DNA from: Acinetobacter cumulans
GTDB taxonomy: Bacteria > Pseudomonadota > Gammaproteobacteria > Pseudomonadales > Moraxellaceae
Length of the DNA: 64,000 nucleotides
Assembly: GCF_003024525.3 (NCBI RefSeq)
Contig: NZ_CP035934.2
Location: 62,001 to 126,000 of the forward strand
Reading direction: 5' to 3'
A program made the translations under genes and the position numbers. The notes under the pieces were generated by a model that had not been told where the DNA came from, ran no database searches, and was given only the letters and a program-made list of their open reading frames with translations. Positions within the stretch are counted from its first letter, which is position 1, and every line of letters begins with the position of its first letter. Below are positions 38,051 to 48,663 of this stretch, one piece after another.

Positions 38051-39141
38051 GCAAACCGTTGATGGTGCATGTGATCACCAACTTTGCAGGGGTGGGCGGT
38101 GCAGAAATGATGTTGGCGCGTCTGATTCAATATACTGAAAATCAATACCAACACGTGATCATCAGTTTGATGAAAACCTCAGAGGTCTATCAAAGCACGC
38201 TCGATCGTTGTCAGTCACATTATGCTTTAGGTTGGAATGGCATCAATACCCTGAGTGCTATTCAAAAACTACGTAAATTGCTGAAGCAGTTACAACCTCA
38301 AACCGTGCAATGCTGGATGTACCATGCCAATGCCTTAACCAGTTTGAGTGTCATTGGCTTAGCAAAAAAACCAAAAGTCGTGTGGGGCATTCATCACTCG
38401 CTTGCTTCTCCGAAAGATGAATCCATCAGCACCAAGATTGCTTTAGGTTTAAGTAAAATCTTATCGAAACAGCCGAATAGCATTATTTATTGTGCGCATT
38501 CTTCATTAGAACAGCACCAAGCGTTTGGCTTTCAAAACCCAAATAGCCAAGTGATCGCCAATGGGGTATTTCTTGATAAATTTCAGCCGAACCCTGAATT
38601 GCATCAGCCAACCGTGATTGGTTTTGCAGGGCGTTACCACACGGCAAAAGGCTATCCGTATTTATTTGAAACCATGGGCTTACTGAAAGATGAGAACATC
38701 ATCTTTAAAATTGCAGGTAGTGGTGCAAGTTTAGAGAATGTGGACGTCAAAGCCTTATTTGAACAGTATCAATTAGATGTCGAAAAGGTACATCTACTGG
38801 ATCAAATTTCAGATATGCCTGCGTTCTATCAATCGATTGATGCATTTCTTATGACGTCAATTACTGAAGGTTTTCCGAATGTCTTGGTAGAAGCGATGGC
38901 ATCAGGGTTACCGTGTATCAGCACCGATGTTGGCGATGCTAAATACATTGTGCAGGACTTAGGCGCAATTGTACCGCCACGCAATGCACAAGCTTTGGCA
39001 GAGGCAATTTTGGTGTATGTGCAAAAAACAGAAGCAGAAAAACACGCTTTAAAACAAGCAACGCGTAAACGAGTTGAACAGAATTTCAGTATCGAAACGG
39101 TCAGCGGTCAATATATGCAGGTGTGGAGTCAACAGGCATGA
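38047..39141 (+). CDS. GT4-family glycosyltransferase (module A, 2)
   Basis: A 364-aa GT-B enzyme: ITNFAGVGGAEMMLARL, IGFAGRYHTAKGYPYLFETM, FLMTSITEGFPNVLVEAMASGLPCISTDVGDA (donor-binding E-x7-E), and a basic C-terminal helix. Starts on an ATGA overlap with the previous gene and ends on an ATGA overlap with the next, so the three transferases are coupled. Confidence 0.92.
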   Translation: MSKPLMVHVITNFAGVGGAEMMLARLIQYTENQYQHVIISLMKTSEVYQSTLDRCQSHYALGWNGINTLSAIQKLRKLLKQLQPQTVQCWMYHANALTSLSVIGLAKKPKVVWGIHHSLASPKDESISTKIALGLSKILSKQPNSIIYCAHSSLEQHQAFGFQNPNSQVIANGVFLDKFQPNPELHQPTVIGFAGRYHTAKGYPYLFETMGLLKDENIIFKIAGSGASLENVDVKALFEQYQLDVEKVHLLDQISDMPAFYQSIDAFLMTSITEGFPNVLVEAMASGLPCISTDVGDAKYIVQDLGAIVPPRNAQALAEAILVYVQKTEAEKHALKQATRKRVEQNFSIETVSGQYMQVWSQQA

Positions 39142-40280
39142 AGTTTTTAATGATATGTAGTTATTTGCCCTCTGCACTGAACTTCCGTGGCAAGTTATTA
39201 GAAGCGATTGCAAATCAAGGCTATGAGATTCACATCATGGCGCCTGAGCTGAGTACGTTTCCTGACGAATATCAACAGTTGCAGTCGCTCGGATACACCG
39301 TACATGATATTCCAATGCAACGCACCGGCACTAATCCTGTTGCAGACTTAAAATTACTTAAAAACCTGTATCAGCAGATTCGTCGCATTCAGCCTGACTA
39401 TGTGCTGTCTTATACCATTAAGCCAGTCATTTACGGCACGCTGGCATCATGGTTGGCAAAAGTACCACATCGCTTTGCTTTAATTACAGGGCTAGGTTAT
39501 GCCTTCCAAAATGTTGAATCAGGTAAACGCAGTCTGTTTCAAAAAATGGTGCATGGTTTATATGCACAAGCCTTGAAACATAGTGATAAAGTCTTTTTCC
39601 AAAATCCTGATGATTTGAAGTTATTCCAAGACATGCATTTGCTTGAAGCTGAAAAACCGACGGTGGTGGTGAATGGTTCGGGTGTCAATGTACAAGACTT
39701 TGATGTTTTGCCTTTACCGCAAAATGATGCGGGCGTAGTCAAAGCCTCATTCTTACTGATTGCACGTTTGCTTGGTGATAAAGGCGTACGTGAATATGCT
39801 GAAGCCGCACGGATCATCAAAGCAAAACACCCTGCAACAGAGTTTCATTTGGTCGGTTGGATTGATGATAATCCCTCAGCCATTGCCCAAGCAGAACTTG
39901 ATGAATGGATTGCCGACGGACGCCTCAACTATTGGGGTAAACTGAGTGATGTGCGTCCTGCAATTTCAGAAAGTTCGGTCTACGTATTGCCGTCGTATCG
40001 TGAAGGTACGCCACGTACCGTGTTAGAAGCGATGGCGATGGGACGTGCGATTATTACCACTGATGCACCGGGTTGCCGGGAAACTGTTCAACATGGGCAA
40101 AATGGTTATTTGGTCGGGGTGAAATCAGTCGATGATTTGGTGCAAAGCATGCAGTACTTTATTGAAGATCCAAAATTGATTGAATATATGGGACAGCGTT
40201 CACGTGAAATCGCGCTGAATAAATACGATGTACATCAGGTCAATGCACACATGATGACTGAAATGGGAATGTTGCGATGA
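39138..40280 (+). CDS. GT4-family glycosyltransferase (module A, 3; PglA-like)
   Basis: 380 aa from ATG 39138, the ATGA overlap start; the five in-frame codons before it are inside the previous gene. GT-B with N-terminal FRGKLLEAIANQGYEIHIMAPE, LITGLGYAFQNVESGKRS, KASFLLIARLLGDKGVREYAEAA, VLPSYREGTPRTVLEAMAMGRAIITTDAPGCRETV. This pattern resembles PglA-type enzymes, which add the second sugar to a diNAcBac-like primer. It lies directly before the PglC-like transferase, which supports that order of work. Confidence 0.9.
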   Translation: MKFLMICSYLPSALNFRGKLLEAIANQGYEIHIMAPELSTFPDEYQQLQSLGYTVHDIPMQRTGTNPVADLKLLKNLYQQIRRIQPDYVLSYTIKPVIYGTLASWLAKVPHRFALITGLGYAFQNVESGKRSLFQKMVHGLYAQALKHSDKVFFQNPDDLKLFQDMHLLEAEKPTVVVNGSGVNVQDFDVLPLPQNDAGVVKASFLLIARLLGDKGVREYAEAARIIKAKHPATEFHLVGWIDDNPSAIAQAELDEWIADGRLNYWGKLSDVRPAISESSVYVLPSYREGTPRTVLEAMAMGRAIITTDAPGCRETVQHGQNGYLVGVKSVDDLVQSMQYFIEDPKLIEYMGQRSREIALNKYDVHQVNAHMMTEMGMLR

Positions 40281-40879
40281 TCAAACGTATTTTAGATATT
40301 GCGATTGCATCGACCGCTTTAATTCTGCTGTCGCCTGTGTATTTTATGGTGGCGCATAAGGTGAAAAAGAATTTAGGTTCGCCTGTTTTATTCCGTCAGG
40401 TGCGTCCGGGTCTGCATGGCAAGCCCTTTGAAATGGTAAAGTTCCGCACTATGAAAGATGCACTCGATGCGCAGGGCAATCCATTACCTGACAGTGAGCG
40501 TCTGACGCCATTTGGAAAAATGCTCCGTTCAACGAGTCTCGATGAAATGCCTGAACTGTGGAATGTGATTAAAGGCGATATGAGTATTGTCGGACCACGA
40601 CCATTATTGATGGAGTATTTACCGCTCTATAATCATGAGCAGGCCAAGCGTCATAACGTGCGTCCGGGCATTACAGGTCATGCTCAAGTGAATGGTCGCA
40701 ATGCCATTTCATGGGAAAAAAAGTTTGAACTTGATACGTGGTATGTGGAAAATCAGTCCTTATGGCTCGATTTTAAAATCATGCTAAAAACCGTGAAAAA
40801 AGTGATTGCCAAGGATGATATCAATGCCGAAGGCGAGGCAACCATGACAAAATTTACCGGCACACCGGAACAAAAATAA
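40277..40879 (+). CDS. pglC: Initiating sugar-phosphate transferase, PglC-type
   Basis: A 200-aa monotopic phosphoglycosyltransferase: one N-terminal re-entrant hydrophobic segment (DIAIASTALILLSPVYFMVA), then the catalytic block FEMVKFRTMKDA, the Asp-Glu pair in STSLDEMPELWNVIKGDMSIVGPRP, and RPGITGHAQVNGRNAISWE. It transfers a sugar 1-phosphate to undecaprenyl phosphate. The adjoining pglD/E/F genes indicate a diacetamido-trideoxy-hexose (diNAcBac/QuiNAc4NAc). It is one of two initiating transferases in the locus, the other being WcaJ. Confidence 0.92.
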   Translation: MIKRILDIAIASTALILLSPVYFMVAHKVKKNLGSPVLFRQVRPGLHGKPFEMVKFRTMKDALDAQGNPLPDSERLTPFGKMLRSTSLDEMPELWNVIKGDMSIVGPRPLLMEYLPLYNHEQAKRHNVRPGITGHAQVNGRNAISWEKKFELDTWYVENQSLWLDFKIMLKTVKKVIAKDDINAEGEATMTKFTGTPEQK

Positions 40880-41535
40880 TGACAACACTCTATGCGATTT
40901 ATGGGGTTTCAGGTTGTGGGCGTAGCCTAATGCCTGTCGCACGTCAGCAATTGGCACGTCAAGGTGATGCGTCTGAAATTATCTTTATCGATGATGCGTT
41001 AACAGACATTGCTTCGGTCAATGGTCATCGTGCCATGAATTACCAAGCGTTTCTCAATGAATTTGCATCGACAAAATACGTGCAAATCGCGATTGCCAAT
41101 AGTCGTGTGCGTGAAAAAATCGCTCAGCGTTTAGAAGCAGATGGTATTCAGCTTTGGTCGATCACTGCGGACAATGTGGTTTTAATGGATCAAATTGAAC
41201 TCGCTGAAGGTTCTGCTTTGAGTCCTTTTGTCAGCATTGGCTCCAATGTCAAAATAGGCAAGTGCTTTCATGCCAATTTATACAGTTATGTCGAGCATGA
41301 TTGTGTGATTGGGGATTTCGTTACTTTCGCGCCAGGCGTAAAATGCAACGGCAATATTCATATACATGCGCATGCCTATATTGGCGCGGGTGCGATGATT
41401 AAGCAGGGCACACCTGATCAGCCTTTAGTGATTGGTGCGGGTGCTATTGTGGGTATGGGTGCTGTCGTGACCAAAAGTGTACCCGCCGGCGTCACTGTGG
41501 TGGGTAATCCTGCCCGAATTGTGGCTTCAAAATAG
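40879..41535 (+). CDS. pglD: UDP-4-amino-sugar N-acetyltransferase (PglD/NeuD/WeeI-type)
   Basis: 218 aa: N-terminal PglD Rossmann-like nucleotide-sugar domain (TLYAIYGVSGCGRSLMPVAR), followed by a left-handed beta-helix (FVSIGSNVKIGKCFHANLYSYVEHDCVIGDF), with the catalytic His in YSYVEHDCVIGDF, and VIGAGAIVGMGAVVTKSVPAGVTVVGNPARIV at the end. It acetylates the 4-amino group made by the next gene product. Starts on the last base of pglC. Confidence 0.9.
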   Translation: MTTLYAIYGVSGCGRSLMPVARQQLARQGDASEIIFIDDALTDIASVNGHRAMNYQAFLNEFASTKYVQIAIANSRVREKIAQRLEADGIQLWSITADNVVLMDQIELAEGSALSPFVSIGSNVKIGKCFHANLYSYVEHDCVIGDFVTFAPGVKCNGNIHIHAHAYIGAGAMIKQGTPDQPLVIGAGAIVGMGAVVTKSVPAGVTVVGNPARIVASK

Positions 41536-41570
41536 ATTTTTAAACTCGATTTTTAGACTGGGAAAATTCC

Positions 41571-42740
41571 ATGTTAAACAGTGCATTTGAGCCTTGGCCA
41601 AGCTTTACCCAAGCAGAAGCCGACGCGGTGTCAAAAGTCCTATTATCCAATAAAGTGAATTATTGGACAGGTGAGGAATGCCGTGAATTCGAAAAGGAAT
41701 TTGCACAGTTTGCAGGAACCAAGCATGCGGTTGCCGTTGCCAATGGTACCGTGGCACTCGATTTAGCCCTCAAAGCTTTAGGGATTGTTGCAGGGGATGA
41801 CGTGATTGTCACTTCACGTACTTTTTTAGCTTCAGCAAGCTCGATTGTGACTGCGGGTGCCAATCCGATTTTTGCGGATGTCGAACTCGATTCACAGAAT
41901 ATCTCACGCCGTACAATTGAAGCGGTTTTAACACCCAATACCAAAGCGATTATCTGCGTGCATTTGGCAGGGTGGATGTGTGATATGGATCCGATCATGC
42001 AATTGGCTGAGGAAAAAGGCATCTTCGTGATTGAAGATTGCGCCCAAGCACATGGCGCGATGTACAAAGGTAAATCGGCAGGATCAATTGGTCATATTGG
42101 GGCGTGGTCATTCTGCCAAGACAAGATTATGACCACAGGCGGTGAAGGCGGTATGGTCACCACCAATGATGAAGGTCTTTGGAAAACAATGTGGTCGTAT
42201 AAAGATCACGGTAAAAACTTTGATAGCGTGTATAACAAGCAACATCCACCGGGTTTCCGTTGGTTGCATGATTCATTTGGTACCAATTGGCGCATGATGG
42301 AAATGCAAGCCGTGATTGGCCGTCTGCAACTCAAAAAAATGCCTGAGTGGACGGCAAAACGTAATGCCAATATGGCACGTATCCAAGCCGTATTTGAAAG
42401 TAGCCCTTATTTTACGGTAGCGAAACCGTCAAACGATTATGTACATGCCGCTTATAAATGCTATGTGCAAGTCAATGTTGATGCTTTGCCAGAAGGCTGG
42501 TCACGTGACCGCATCATGGCGGAAATTTCATCTCAAGCAGTTCCATGCTTTAGCGGTTCATGCTCAGAAGTCTATTTAGAAAAAGCCTTTGATGGTACAG
42601 CATGGCGTCCAAAACAATCATTGCCAAATGCAAAACAACTTGGTGAAAGCAGTTTGATGTTCTTGGTACATCCAACATTGTCGGATGCCAGCATGCAAAA
42701 AACCGTGGATGCCATTACGCAAGTCATCGCAAAAATCTAA
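41571..42740 (+). CDS. pglE: UDP-4-keto sugar aminotransferase (PglE/WeeJ-type, DegT/DnrJ family)
   Basis: A 389-aa PLP-dependent sugar aminotransferase: NYWTGEECREFEKEFAQFAG, AVANGTVALDLALKALG, EDCAQAHGAMYKGKSAGSIG, the PLP Lys in WSFCQDKIMTTGGEGGMV, and NWRMMEMQAVIGRLQLKK. Converts the 4-keto product of PglF to the 4-amino sugar. Between pglD and pglF, as in the wee cluster of emulsan-type Acinetobacter. Confidence 0.92.
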   Translation: MLNSAFEPWPSFTQAEADAVSKVLLSNKVNYWTGEECREFEKEFAQFAGTKHAVAVANGTVALDLALKALGIVAGDDVIVTSRTFLASASSIVTAGANPIFADVELDSQNISRRTIEAVLTPNTKAIICVHLAGWMCDMDPIMQLAEEKGIFVIEDCAQAHGAMYKGKSAGSIGHIGAWSFCQDKIMTTGGEGGMVTTNDEGLWKTMWSYKDHGKNFDSVYNKQHPPGFRWLHDSFGTNWRMMEMQAVIGRLQLKKMPEWTAKRNANMARIQAVFESSPYFTVAKPSNDYVHAAYKCYVQVNVDALPEGWSRDRIMAEISSQAVPCFSGSCSEVYLEKAFDGTAWRPKQSLPNAKQLGESSLMFLVHPTLSDASMQKTVDAITQVIAKI

Positions 42741-42800
42741 ACCTGAAAAGCGCGTATAATATTAGGCGCGAATATTCCCTTGACCTGATTCGAGCACGTT

Positions 42801-44645
42801 GTGAAAGACATTATCCGATCTATAGCATCACTACCGCGTCGCCAAAAGCAAATTGTTTTGGTGCTGATGGATATCTGTGTTTTACCGTTGATGATGTGGC
42901 TGGCGTATGCCATTCGTTTGGCGCGTCCGAATGTACAGGTCATGCAAGGCTTAGACGCTTGGTATATCTATGTCGGTATTTTCGGCATTGCAATTTTTGC
43001 TTTACTTGGGATTTACCGCGCAATTGTTCGTTCTTTTAATGAAGACTATTTACTGCGGATATTAATCGGGACATTTATTCAAATCGTGGCCTTGTATACG
43101 ATTAAAAAACTGAATGTCGCATTTATTCCCATGAGTATTCCACTGATGTATGGCTTTATGCTGTTTTCATATATGTGGTGGAGCCGTGCAGTCATTCGTT
43201 ATGCAACCTTAAAAACCTTTGCCAAAAAACAAAGCCGTAAACGCGTGGCAATTTATGGTGCAGGCTTAGCAGGTCAGCAAATTGCAGCAGCGCTAAACCG
43301 TTCAGATGATTATTTACCTGTTTGTTTTATTGATGATAAAAAATCATTACGTAGCCAGTCTTTAAGCGGTTTAAAGATTTATTCACCCAAAAAAGCACAA
43401 ACTAAATTGGGTAAATTTGGTATTGAAGAAGTCTTACTTGCGATGCCTTCTGTTGGACGTTCACGAAAAAAAGAGATTATTGAATCTTTTGATTCGGCAG
43501 ATGTCAAAATTATGGAGTTGCCTGGGGTAACCCAGTTGGTCGATGGGCAAGTCCAAGTCTCTGATATTCGTGAAGTGGATATTATTGATTTACTAGGGCG
43601 TGATCCTGTACCGCCTAAAGCTGAATTGTTAGAAAAAAACATTAAAAATAAAGCGGTCATGGTGACAGGGGCAGGGGGGTCTATCGGCTCTGAGTTATGC
43701 CGTCAGATCGTGAAGCATCAGCCGAAATTGCTGGTGCTGTTTGAAATGTCTGAATTTGCTTTGTATTCAATTGACCGTGAATTGCAGGCATCAGATATAC
43801 AAATTATTCCAGTATTAGGTTCTGTCACCAATCAGTCAAAACTGGAACGTATATTGCAACAGTATGCGGTACAAACGGTGTATCACGCGGCAGCTTATAA
43901 GCATGTGCCGCTTGTGGAGGCAAATCCATTTGAAGGTATTTACAATACCTCAATTGGCACACAGCGCAGTGTAGATGCTGCGGTGAATCAAAATGTTGAA
44001 ACCTTTGTATTAATTTCAACGGATAAAGCGGTGCGTCCAACCAATGTGATGGGCGCTTCTAAACGTATGGCAGAGCTGTATTGTCAGGGTTTAGCATCGA
44101 CAAATCCAAAGACTCAAATCAGTATTGTGCGTTTTGGTAATGTGCTAGGTTCATCAGGTTCTGTGGTGCCATTGTTTAAAAAGCAAATTGCCCAAGGCGG
44201 ACCTGTCACGGTGACGCATCCTGAAGTAACGCGTTACTTTATGACTATTCCAGAGGCTGCACAGCTGGTAATTCAAGCAGGGGCAATGGGTACTGGCGGT
44301 GATGTATTTTTATTAGATATGGGTGAGCCAGTTAAAATTGTAGACTTAGCCAAACAAATGATTCGCTTGAGTGGTTTTAAGCCTGTAGATGAAAAAGGGC
44401 TTGGGGATATTAAGATTGAATTTACGGGGTTAAGACCAGGTGAAAAATTGTATGAAGAATTATTAATTGATGCAGAAAATGTTGAAAAAACAAAGCATGA
44501 GCGGATTTTAAAATCTTTTGAGCAATTTTATAGCATTAAAGAAATGAAGGAAGTTTATGTAAATTTTGAAAAGATACATAAAGATGAAGATAGGTTGAGT
44601 TTATATAAAATCCTTGAAAATCATGTGGATGGATTTGTTAGGTAA
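42801..44645 (+). CDS. pglF: UDP-GlcNAc 4,6-dehydratase, membrane-bound (PglF/WbpM/WeeK-type)
   Basis: 614 aa from GTG 42801. Four hydrophobic N-terminal helices (about residues 15-120), a first nucleotide-binding domain (AIYGAGLAGQQIAAAL), then the catalytic SDR domain VMVTGAGGSIGSELCRQI, HAAAYKHVPLVEANP, STDKAVRPTNVMGASKRMAE (Met-x3-Lys in place of Tyr-x3-Lys, typical of this large subclass), and RPGEKLYEELL. Makes UDP-4-keto-6-deoxy-GlcNAc, first step of diNAcBac/QuiNAc4NAc synthesis. It ends module A; GC content falls towards its 3' end. Confidence 0.95.
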   Translation: MKDIIRSIASLPRRQKQIVLVLMDICVLPLMMWLAYAIRLARPNVQVMQGLDAWYIYVGIFGIAIFALLGIYRAIVRSFNEDYLLRILIGTFIQIVALYTIKKLNVAFIPMSIPLMYGFMLFSYMWWSRAVIRYATLKTFAKKQSRKRVAIYGAGLAGQQIAAALNRSDDYLPVCFIDDKKSLRSQSLSGLKIYSPKKAQTKLGKFGIEEVLLAMPSVGRSRKKEIIESFDSADVKIMELPGVTQLVDGQVQVSDIREVDIIDLLGRDPVPPKAELLEKNIKNKAVMVTGAGGSIGSELCRQIVKHQPKLLVLFEMSEFALYSIDRELQASDIQIIPVLGSVTNQSKLERILQQYAVQTVYHAAAYKHVPLVEANPFEGIYNTSIGTQRSVDAAVNQNVETFVLISTDKAVRPTNVMGASKRMAELYCQGLASTNPKTQISIVRFGNVLGSSGSVVPLFKKQIAQGGPVTVTHPEVTRYFMTIPEAAQLVIQAGAMGTGGDVFLLDMGEPVKIVDLAKQMIRLSGFKPVDEKGLGDIKIEFTGLRPGEKLYEELLIDAENVEKTKHERILKSFEQFYSIKEMKEVYVNFEKIHKDEDRLSLYKILENHVDGFVR

Positions 44646-44882
44646 AAATACAATCTGATTATATTATAATGAGAGAATTATATTTAAATAAAATGAAGCG
44701 TATTTTTCGCAGATTTTGTAAAAAATATGTATAATTCCTCGCGTTAAAATTTTTTGAATGATTATTTTATAAGTTATGGCAATTATTATGCCTGCAATTT
44801 ACTTTGAAACATAATGTAAATGAATGCCAATGGAATAATGGGACATGTGCATATATTTAACCAAGAAGAGCGGTGAGGACGA
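44646..44882. other. AT-rich junction between modules A and B
   Basis: 237 bp without an ORF. A TATAAT hexamer at 44730-44735 and a GGCAATTATTATGCC inverted repeat at about 44777-44791 are visible. It could hold a promoter for module B. It marks a clear shift to lower GC and to colanic-acid-like genes. Confidence 0.45.
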
Positions 44883-46052
44883 ATGTCTAAAATAACAGTA
44901 GTTGGTACGGGTTATGTGGGGCTTTCAAATGCGATGCTTTTCGCAGAGAAACATGAAGTTACTGCATTAGATATAGATAAACATCGTGTAAATTTGTTAC
45001 AACAATTAAAATCACCCATCCAAGATGAGTTAATTGAACAGTATCTCACTAAAAAAAATATTCACTTTAAAGTGACGATGGATCAGCATGAAGCTTATGC
45101 TATGGCTGATTTTATTATTGTTGCAACACCAACAAACTATGATGAGAGCACAAATTATTTTGATACAAGCTCAATCGAGCAAGTATTAGCTCATTTAAGT
45201 GAAATTCAAAGTAAATCGATCATTATTATTAAATCGACAATACCAGTTGGTTTTACAGCAAAAATGCAAAATCAATATTCAGATTTGCATATTGTATTTG
45301 CCCCAGAATTTTTGCGTGAAGGCAAAGCACTCTTTGATAACTTGTACCCATCGCGGATTGTCGTTGGTGAAAAAAGTGATGTTGGTGAGACCATCGGGCT
45401 TTTATTTAAAAATTCTTGCTTAAAAGATGATGTTGATGTTTTGTTGATGGACGCAACTGAAGCAGAAGCAGTTAAATTGTTTTCAAATACATATTTGGCA
45501 ATGCGTGTAGCTTATTTTAATGAGCTAGATAGTTATTGTGCACTTCGTGGTTTAAATTCGAAAGATATTATTCAGGCTGTTGGTTTAGATCCACGCATTG
45601 GTTCGCATTATAATAATCCATCATTTGGCTATGGTGGCTATTGCTTACCTAAAGATACCAAACAGCTTTTAGCAAATTATCAAGATGTACCTCAGAGCTT
45701 AATTTCTGCCATTATTCAATCGAATACCACACGTAAAGATTTTATTGCAGAAGAAATATTGAAAAAATCACCTAAGGTTGTTGGAATTTATCGTTTGGTG
45801 ATGAAAGCGGGCAGTGATAACTTTAGGCAGTCTGCAATACAAGGCATTATGAAACGCCTTAAAGCAAAAGGCATTGAGTTGGTGATTTATGAGCCAGCTT
45901 TGCATGAGGGCGCATTTTATAATTCAAAAGTATTAACAGATATTCAGGAGTTTAAAGCCACTGCTGATATTATTATTGCAAATAGAATAGTTGCAGATTT
46001 GGATGATGTGTTAGATAAAGTGTATACACGTGATTTATTTGGCGATAATTAA
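44883..46052 (+). CDS. ugd: UDP-glucose 6-dehydrogenase (canonical)
   Basis: 389 aa: Rossmann [73 protein letters not shown] (catalytic Lys and Asn), and the catalytic Cys in [16 protein letters not shown]. Makes UDP-GlcA. It opens module B, before gmd. A second Ugd-family gene between galU and pgi lacks key residues, so this is probably the functional Ugd. Confidence 0.93.
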   Translation: MSKITVVGTGYVGLSNAMLFAEKHEVTALDIDKHRVNLLQQLKSPIQDELIEQYLTKKNIHFKVTMDQHEAYAMADFIIVATPTNYDESTNYFDTSSIEQVLAHLSEIQSKSIIIIKSTIPVGFTAKMQNQYSDLHIVFAPEFLREGKALFDNLYPSRIVVGEKSDVGETIGLLFKNSCLKDDVDVLLMDATEAEAVKLFSNTYLAMRVAYFNELDSYCALRGLNSKDIIQAVGLDPRIGSHYNNPSFGYGGYCLPKDTKQLLANYQDVPQSLISAIIQSNTTRKDFIAEEILKKSPKVVGIYRLVMKAGSDNFRQSAIQGIMKRLKAKGIELVIYEPALHEGAFYNSKVLTDIQEFKATADIIIANRIVADLDDVLDKVYTRDLFGDN

Positions 46053-46089
46053 TACCATTTATATTTAATAACTTGATTGGAATTTAACG

Positions 46090-47208
46090 ATGAAAAAAGC
46101 ACTGATTACGGGGATTACAGGTCAGGATGGTTCTTACCTTGCAGAATTTTTATTAGAAAAAGGTTACGAAGTACACGGTATTAAGCGTCGTTCTTCATTA
46201 TTTAATACACAGCGTATTGACCATATTTATCAAGACCCACATGAGTCTCATGCTCGTTTACACTTACATTATGGTGATCTAACTGATACATCAAACTTGA
46301 CGCGTATTTTGGCGGAAGTTCAACCGGATGAAGTTTATAACTTAGGTGCACAGTCACATGTGGCAGTGTCATTTGAATCACCAGAATACACTGCAGATGT
46401 AGATGCGATTGGTACACTGCGTTTATTGGAAGCAATCCGCTTTTTAGGCTTAGAAAAGAAAACTAAATTTTATCAAGCCTCTACTTCTGAATTGTACGGT
46501 TTAGTCCAAGAAATTCCACAAAAAGAAACAACGCCGTTCCATCCACGTTCACCGTATGCAGTAGCTAAAATGTATGCCTATTGGATTGCAGTGAACTACC
46601 GTGAAGCTTATGGCATGTTTGCATGTAATGGTATTTTATTTAACCATGAGTCACCACGACGTGGTGAAACCTTTGTAACACGTAAAATTACCCGTGGTTT
46701 AGCCAATATTGCTCAAGGCTTAGACCAGTGTTTGTATATGGGTAATTTAGATTCACTGCGTGACTGGGGGCATGCTAAAGATTATGTGCGTATGCAATGG
46801 ATGATGTTACAGCAAGATCAGCCTGAAGATTTTGTTATTGCGACAGGTGTTCAGTATAGTGTGCGTCAATTTATTGAATGGTCAGCGCTTGAATTAGGCA
46901 TTACTTTGGAATTCACGGGTACAGGTGTGGATGAAAAAGGTATTGTCGTTAAGGTAGAGGGTGATAATGCGCCTGCAGTGAATGTTGGGGATGTATTGAT
47001 TGCTGTTGATCCGCGTTATTTCCGCCCTGCAGAAGTTGAAACATTACTTGGTGACCCATCTAAAGCAAAAGAAGTCCTTGGCTGGACACCAGAAATTACA
47101 GTACAAGAAATGTGTGCTGAAATGGTGGCTGAAGATTTGAAAGAAGCACAACGTATTGCATTATTAAAAGCTCATGGTCATAACGTATCTGTATCTTTGG
47201 AGCACTAA
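46090..47208 (+). CDS. gmd: GDP-mannose 4,6-dehydratase
   Basis: 372 aa: [41 protein letters not shown], catalytic Thr-Ser-Glu in QASTSELYG and Tyr-x3-Lys in [12 protein letters not shown], and [17 protein letters not shown]. First committed step of GDP-L-fucose synthesis. Three nt before fcl. Confidence 0.97.
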   Translation: MKKALITGITGQDGSYLAEFLLEKGYEVHGIKRRSSLFNTQRIDHIYQDPHESHARLHLHYGDLTDTSNLTRILAEVQPDEVYNLGAQSHVAVSFESPEYTADVDAIGTLRLLEAIRFLGLEKKTKFYQASTSELYGLVQEIPQKETTPFHPRSPYAVAKMYAYWIAVNYREAYGMFACNGILFNHESPRRGETFVTRKITRGLANIAQGLDQCLYMGNLDSLRDWGHAKDYVRMQWMMLQQDQPEDFVIATGVQYSVRQFIEWSALELGITLEFTGTGVDEKGIVVKVEGDNAPAVNVGDVLIAVDPRYFRPAEVETLLGDPSKAKEVLGWTPEITVQEMCAEMVAEDLKEAQRIALLKAHGHNVSVSLEH

Positions 47209-47211
47209 CAA

Positions 47212-48186
47212 ATGTCAGTTGATTTAAATCAACGCATTTTTGTGGCTGGCCATCGTGGGATGGTCGGCTCAGCAATTGTGCGCCAGCTTCAAGCCAAAGG
47301 CTACACAAATATTATAGTAGCAACACATGCCGAACTTGACTTATGTAGTCAGGTAGCAGTAAATGACTTTTTTAAAACCCATCAAATTGATCAAGTGTAT
47401 TTAGCTGCAGCAAAAGTTGGAGGTATTCATGCCAATAATGAATATCCAGCGGACTTCATTTATCAAAATTTGATGATAGAGGCAAATGTAATACATGCTG
47501 CTCATGTAAATGATGTACAAAAGCTGATGTTTTTAGGGTCATCATGCATTTACCCTAAAATGGCACACCAACCTATGGTTGAGTCTGAGCTTTTGACGGG
47601 TGTCTTAGAAAGTACTAATGAACCTTATGCCGTAGCAAAAATTGCTGGTATTAAGCTGTGTGAAAGTTACAACCGTCAGTTTGGACGGGATTATCGTAGC
47701 GTAATGCCAACGAATTTGTATGGTCCGCATGATAATTATCACCCTGAAAATAGCCATGTAATTCCTGCATTACTTCGCCGTTTCCATGAAGCGGTAAAAG
47801 ACAATGCTGAAGTGGTAACCATTTGGGGTAGTGGTAAGCCAATGCGTGAATTCTTGTATGTAGATGATATGGCAGCAGCCAGCATTCACGTAATGGAGTT
47901 AGATGCTGAAACGTTTAAAGCCAATACGCAACCAATGTTGAGTCATATTAATGTTGGAACAGGTATTGACTGTACAATTCGTGAACTGGCAGAAACTGTT
48001 GCCAAAGTTACTGGTTTCCAAGGTCGTCTTGAGTTTGATGCGACTAAACCCGATGGCACGCCACGTAAGCTGATGGATGTAAGTCGTTTAGCTGATCTTG
48101 GTTGGAAGGCGAGCATTTCATTAGAAGATGGTCTAGGAGATGCCTATCAGTGGTATCTAAATAATATTGATTCTGCACGGTCTTAA
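47212..48186 (+). CDS. fcl: GDP-L-fucose synthase
   Basis: 324 aa: [44 protein letters not shown], catalytic Tyr-x3-Lys in [42 protein letters not shown]. Epimerises and reduces GDP-4-keto-6-deoxymannose to GDP-L-fucose. Directly after gmd, as in colanic-acid clusters. Confidence 0.97.
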   Translation: MSVDLNQRIFVAGHRGMVGSAIVRQLQAKGYTNIIVATHAELDLCSQVAVNDFFKTHQIDQVYLAAAKVGGIHANNEYPADFIYQNLMIEANVIHAAHVNDVQKLMFLGSSCIYPKMAHQPMVESELLTGVLESTNEPYAVAKIAGIKLCESYNRQFGRDYRSVMPTNLYGPHDNYHPENSHVIPALLRRFHEAVKDNAEVVTIWGSGKPMREFLYVDDMAAASIHVMELDAETFKANTQPMLSHINVGTGIDCTIRELAETVAKVTGFQGRLEFDATKPDGTPRKLMDVSRLADLGWKASISLEDGLGDAYQWYLNNIDSARS

Positions 48187-48188
48187 AT

Positions 48189-48659
48189 ATGTGGTTGCCA
48201 GACGAAACATTTAAAAGTGTCATTCAACATACACCTCTGATTTCGATTGATTTAATTGTTCGAAATGAGCAGGGTGAGGTTTTATTGGGTAAACGAGTTA
48301 ATGCCCCTGCAAAGGGTTATTGGTTTGTACCTGGTGGGCGTGTACGTAAAAATGAAACTCTGGATGATGCTTTTGTTCGTTTGGTACGCGAGGAACTTGG
48401 TATTGAATCGGGGCTTACTCGAGCAGATGCCAAGTTTTTAGGCGTGTTTGAGCATTTTTATGATGATTGTGTATTTGGTGATGATGTAAGTACACATTAT
48501 GTTGTATTAGGATATGAAATTTTTTTCAGTAGGAACAGTTTTGAAATTCAATTAAATAAACAACATAGCTCTTATATTTGGCAATCAAATAATGAAAATA
48601 TAAATAATAATCATAGCTACTCATTTGCATATTTACAATTTATGAAGATTGTTGGGTGA
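48189..48659 (+). CDS. gmm: GDP-mannose mannosyl hydrolase (NUDIX)
   Basis: 156 aa, two bases after fcl. The Gmm-type NUDIX box is in PGGRVRKNETLDDAFVRLVREELGI; N-terminal LISIDLIVRNEQGEVLLGKR. Hydrolyses GDP-mannose or GDP-glucose to GDP and sugar, probably a balancing step. The last third is AT-rich and Asn-rich, marking the change to the low-GC wzy block. gmd-fcl-gmm is the order of colanic-acid loci. Confidence 0.9.
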   Translation: MWLPDETFKSVIQHTPLISIDLIVRNEQGEVLLGKRVNAPAKGYWFVPGGRVRKNETLDDAFVRLVREELGIESGLTRADAKFLGVFEHFYDDCVFGDDVSTHYVVLGYEIFFSRNSFEIQLNKQHSSYIWQSNNENINNNHSYSFAYLQFMKIVG

Positions 48660-48663
48660 TTTT

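Noticed and set aside
43660..43680. G4-C-A-G6 stretch in pglF as a phase-variable tract
   Set aside because: Interrupted and only six G in a row, coding the normal TGAGGSIG motif; unlikely to slip often.
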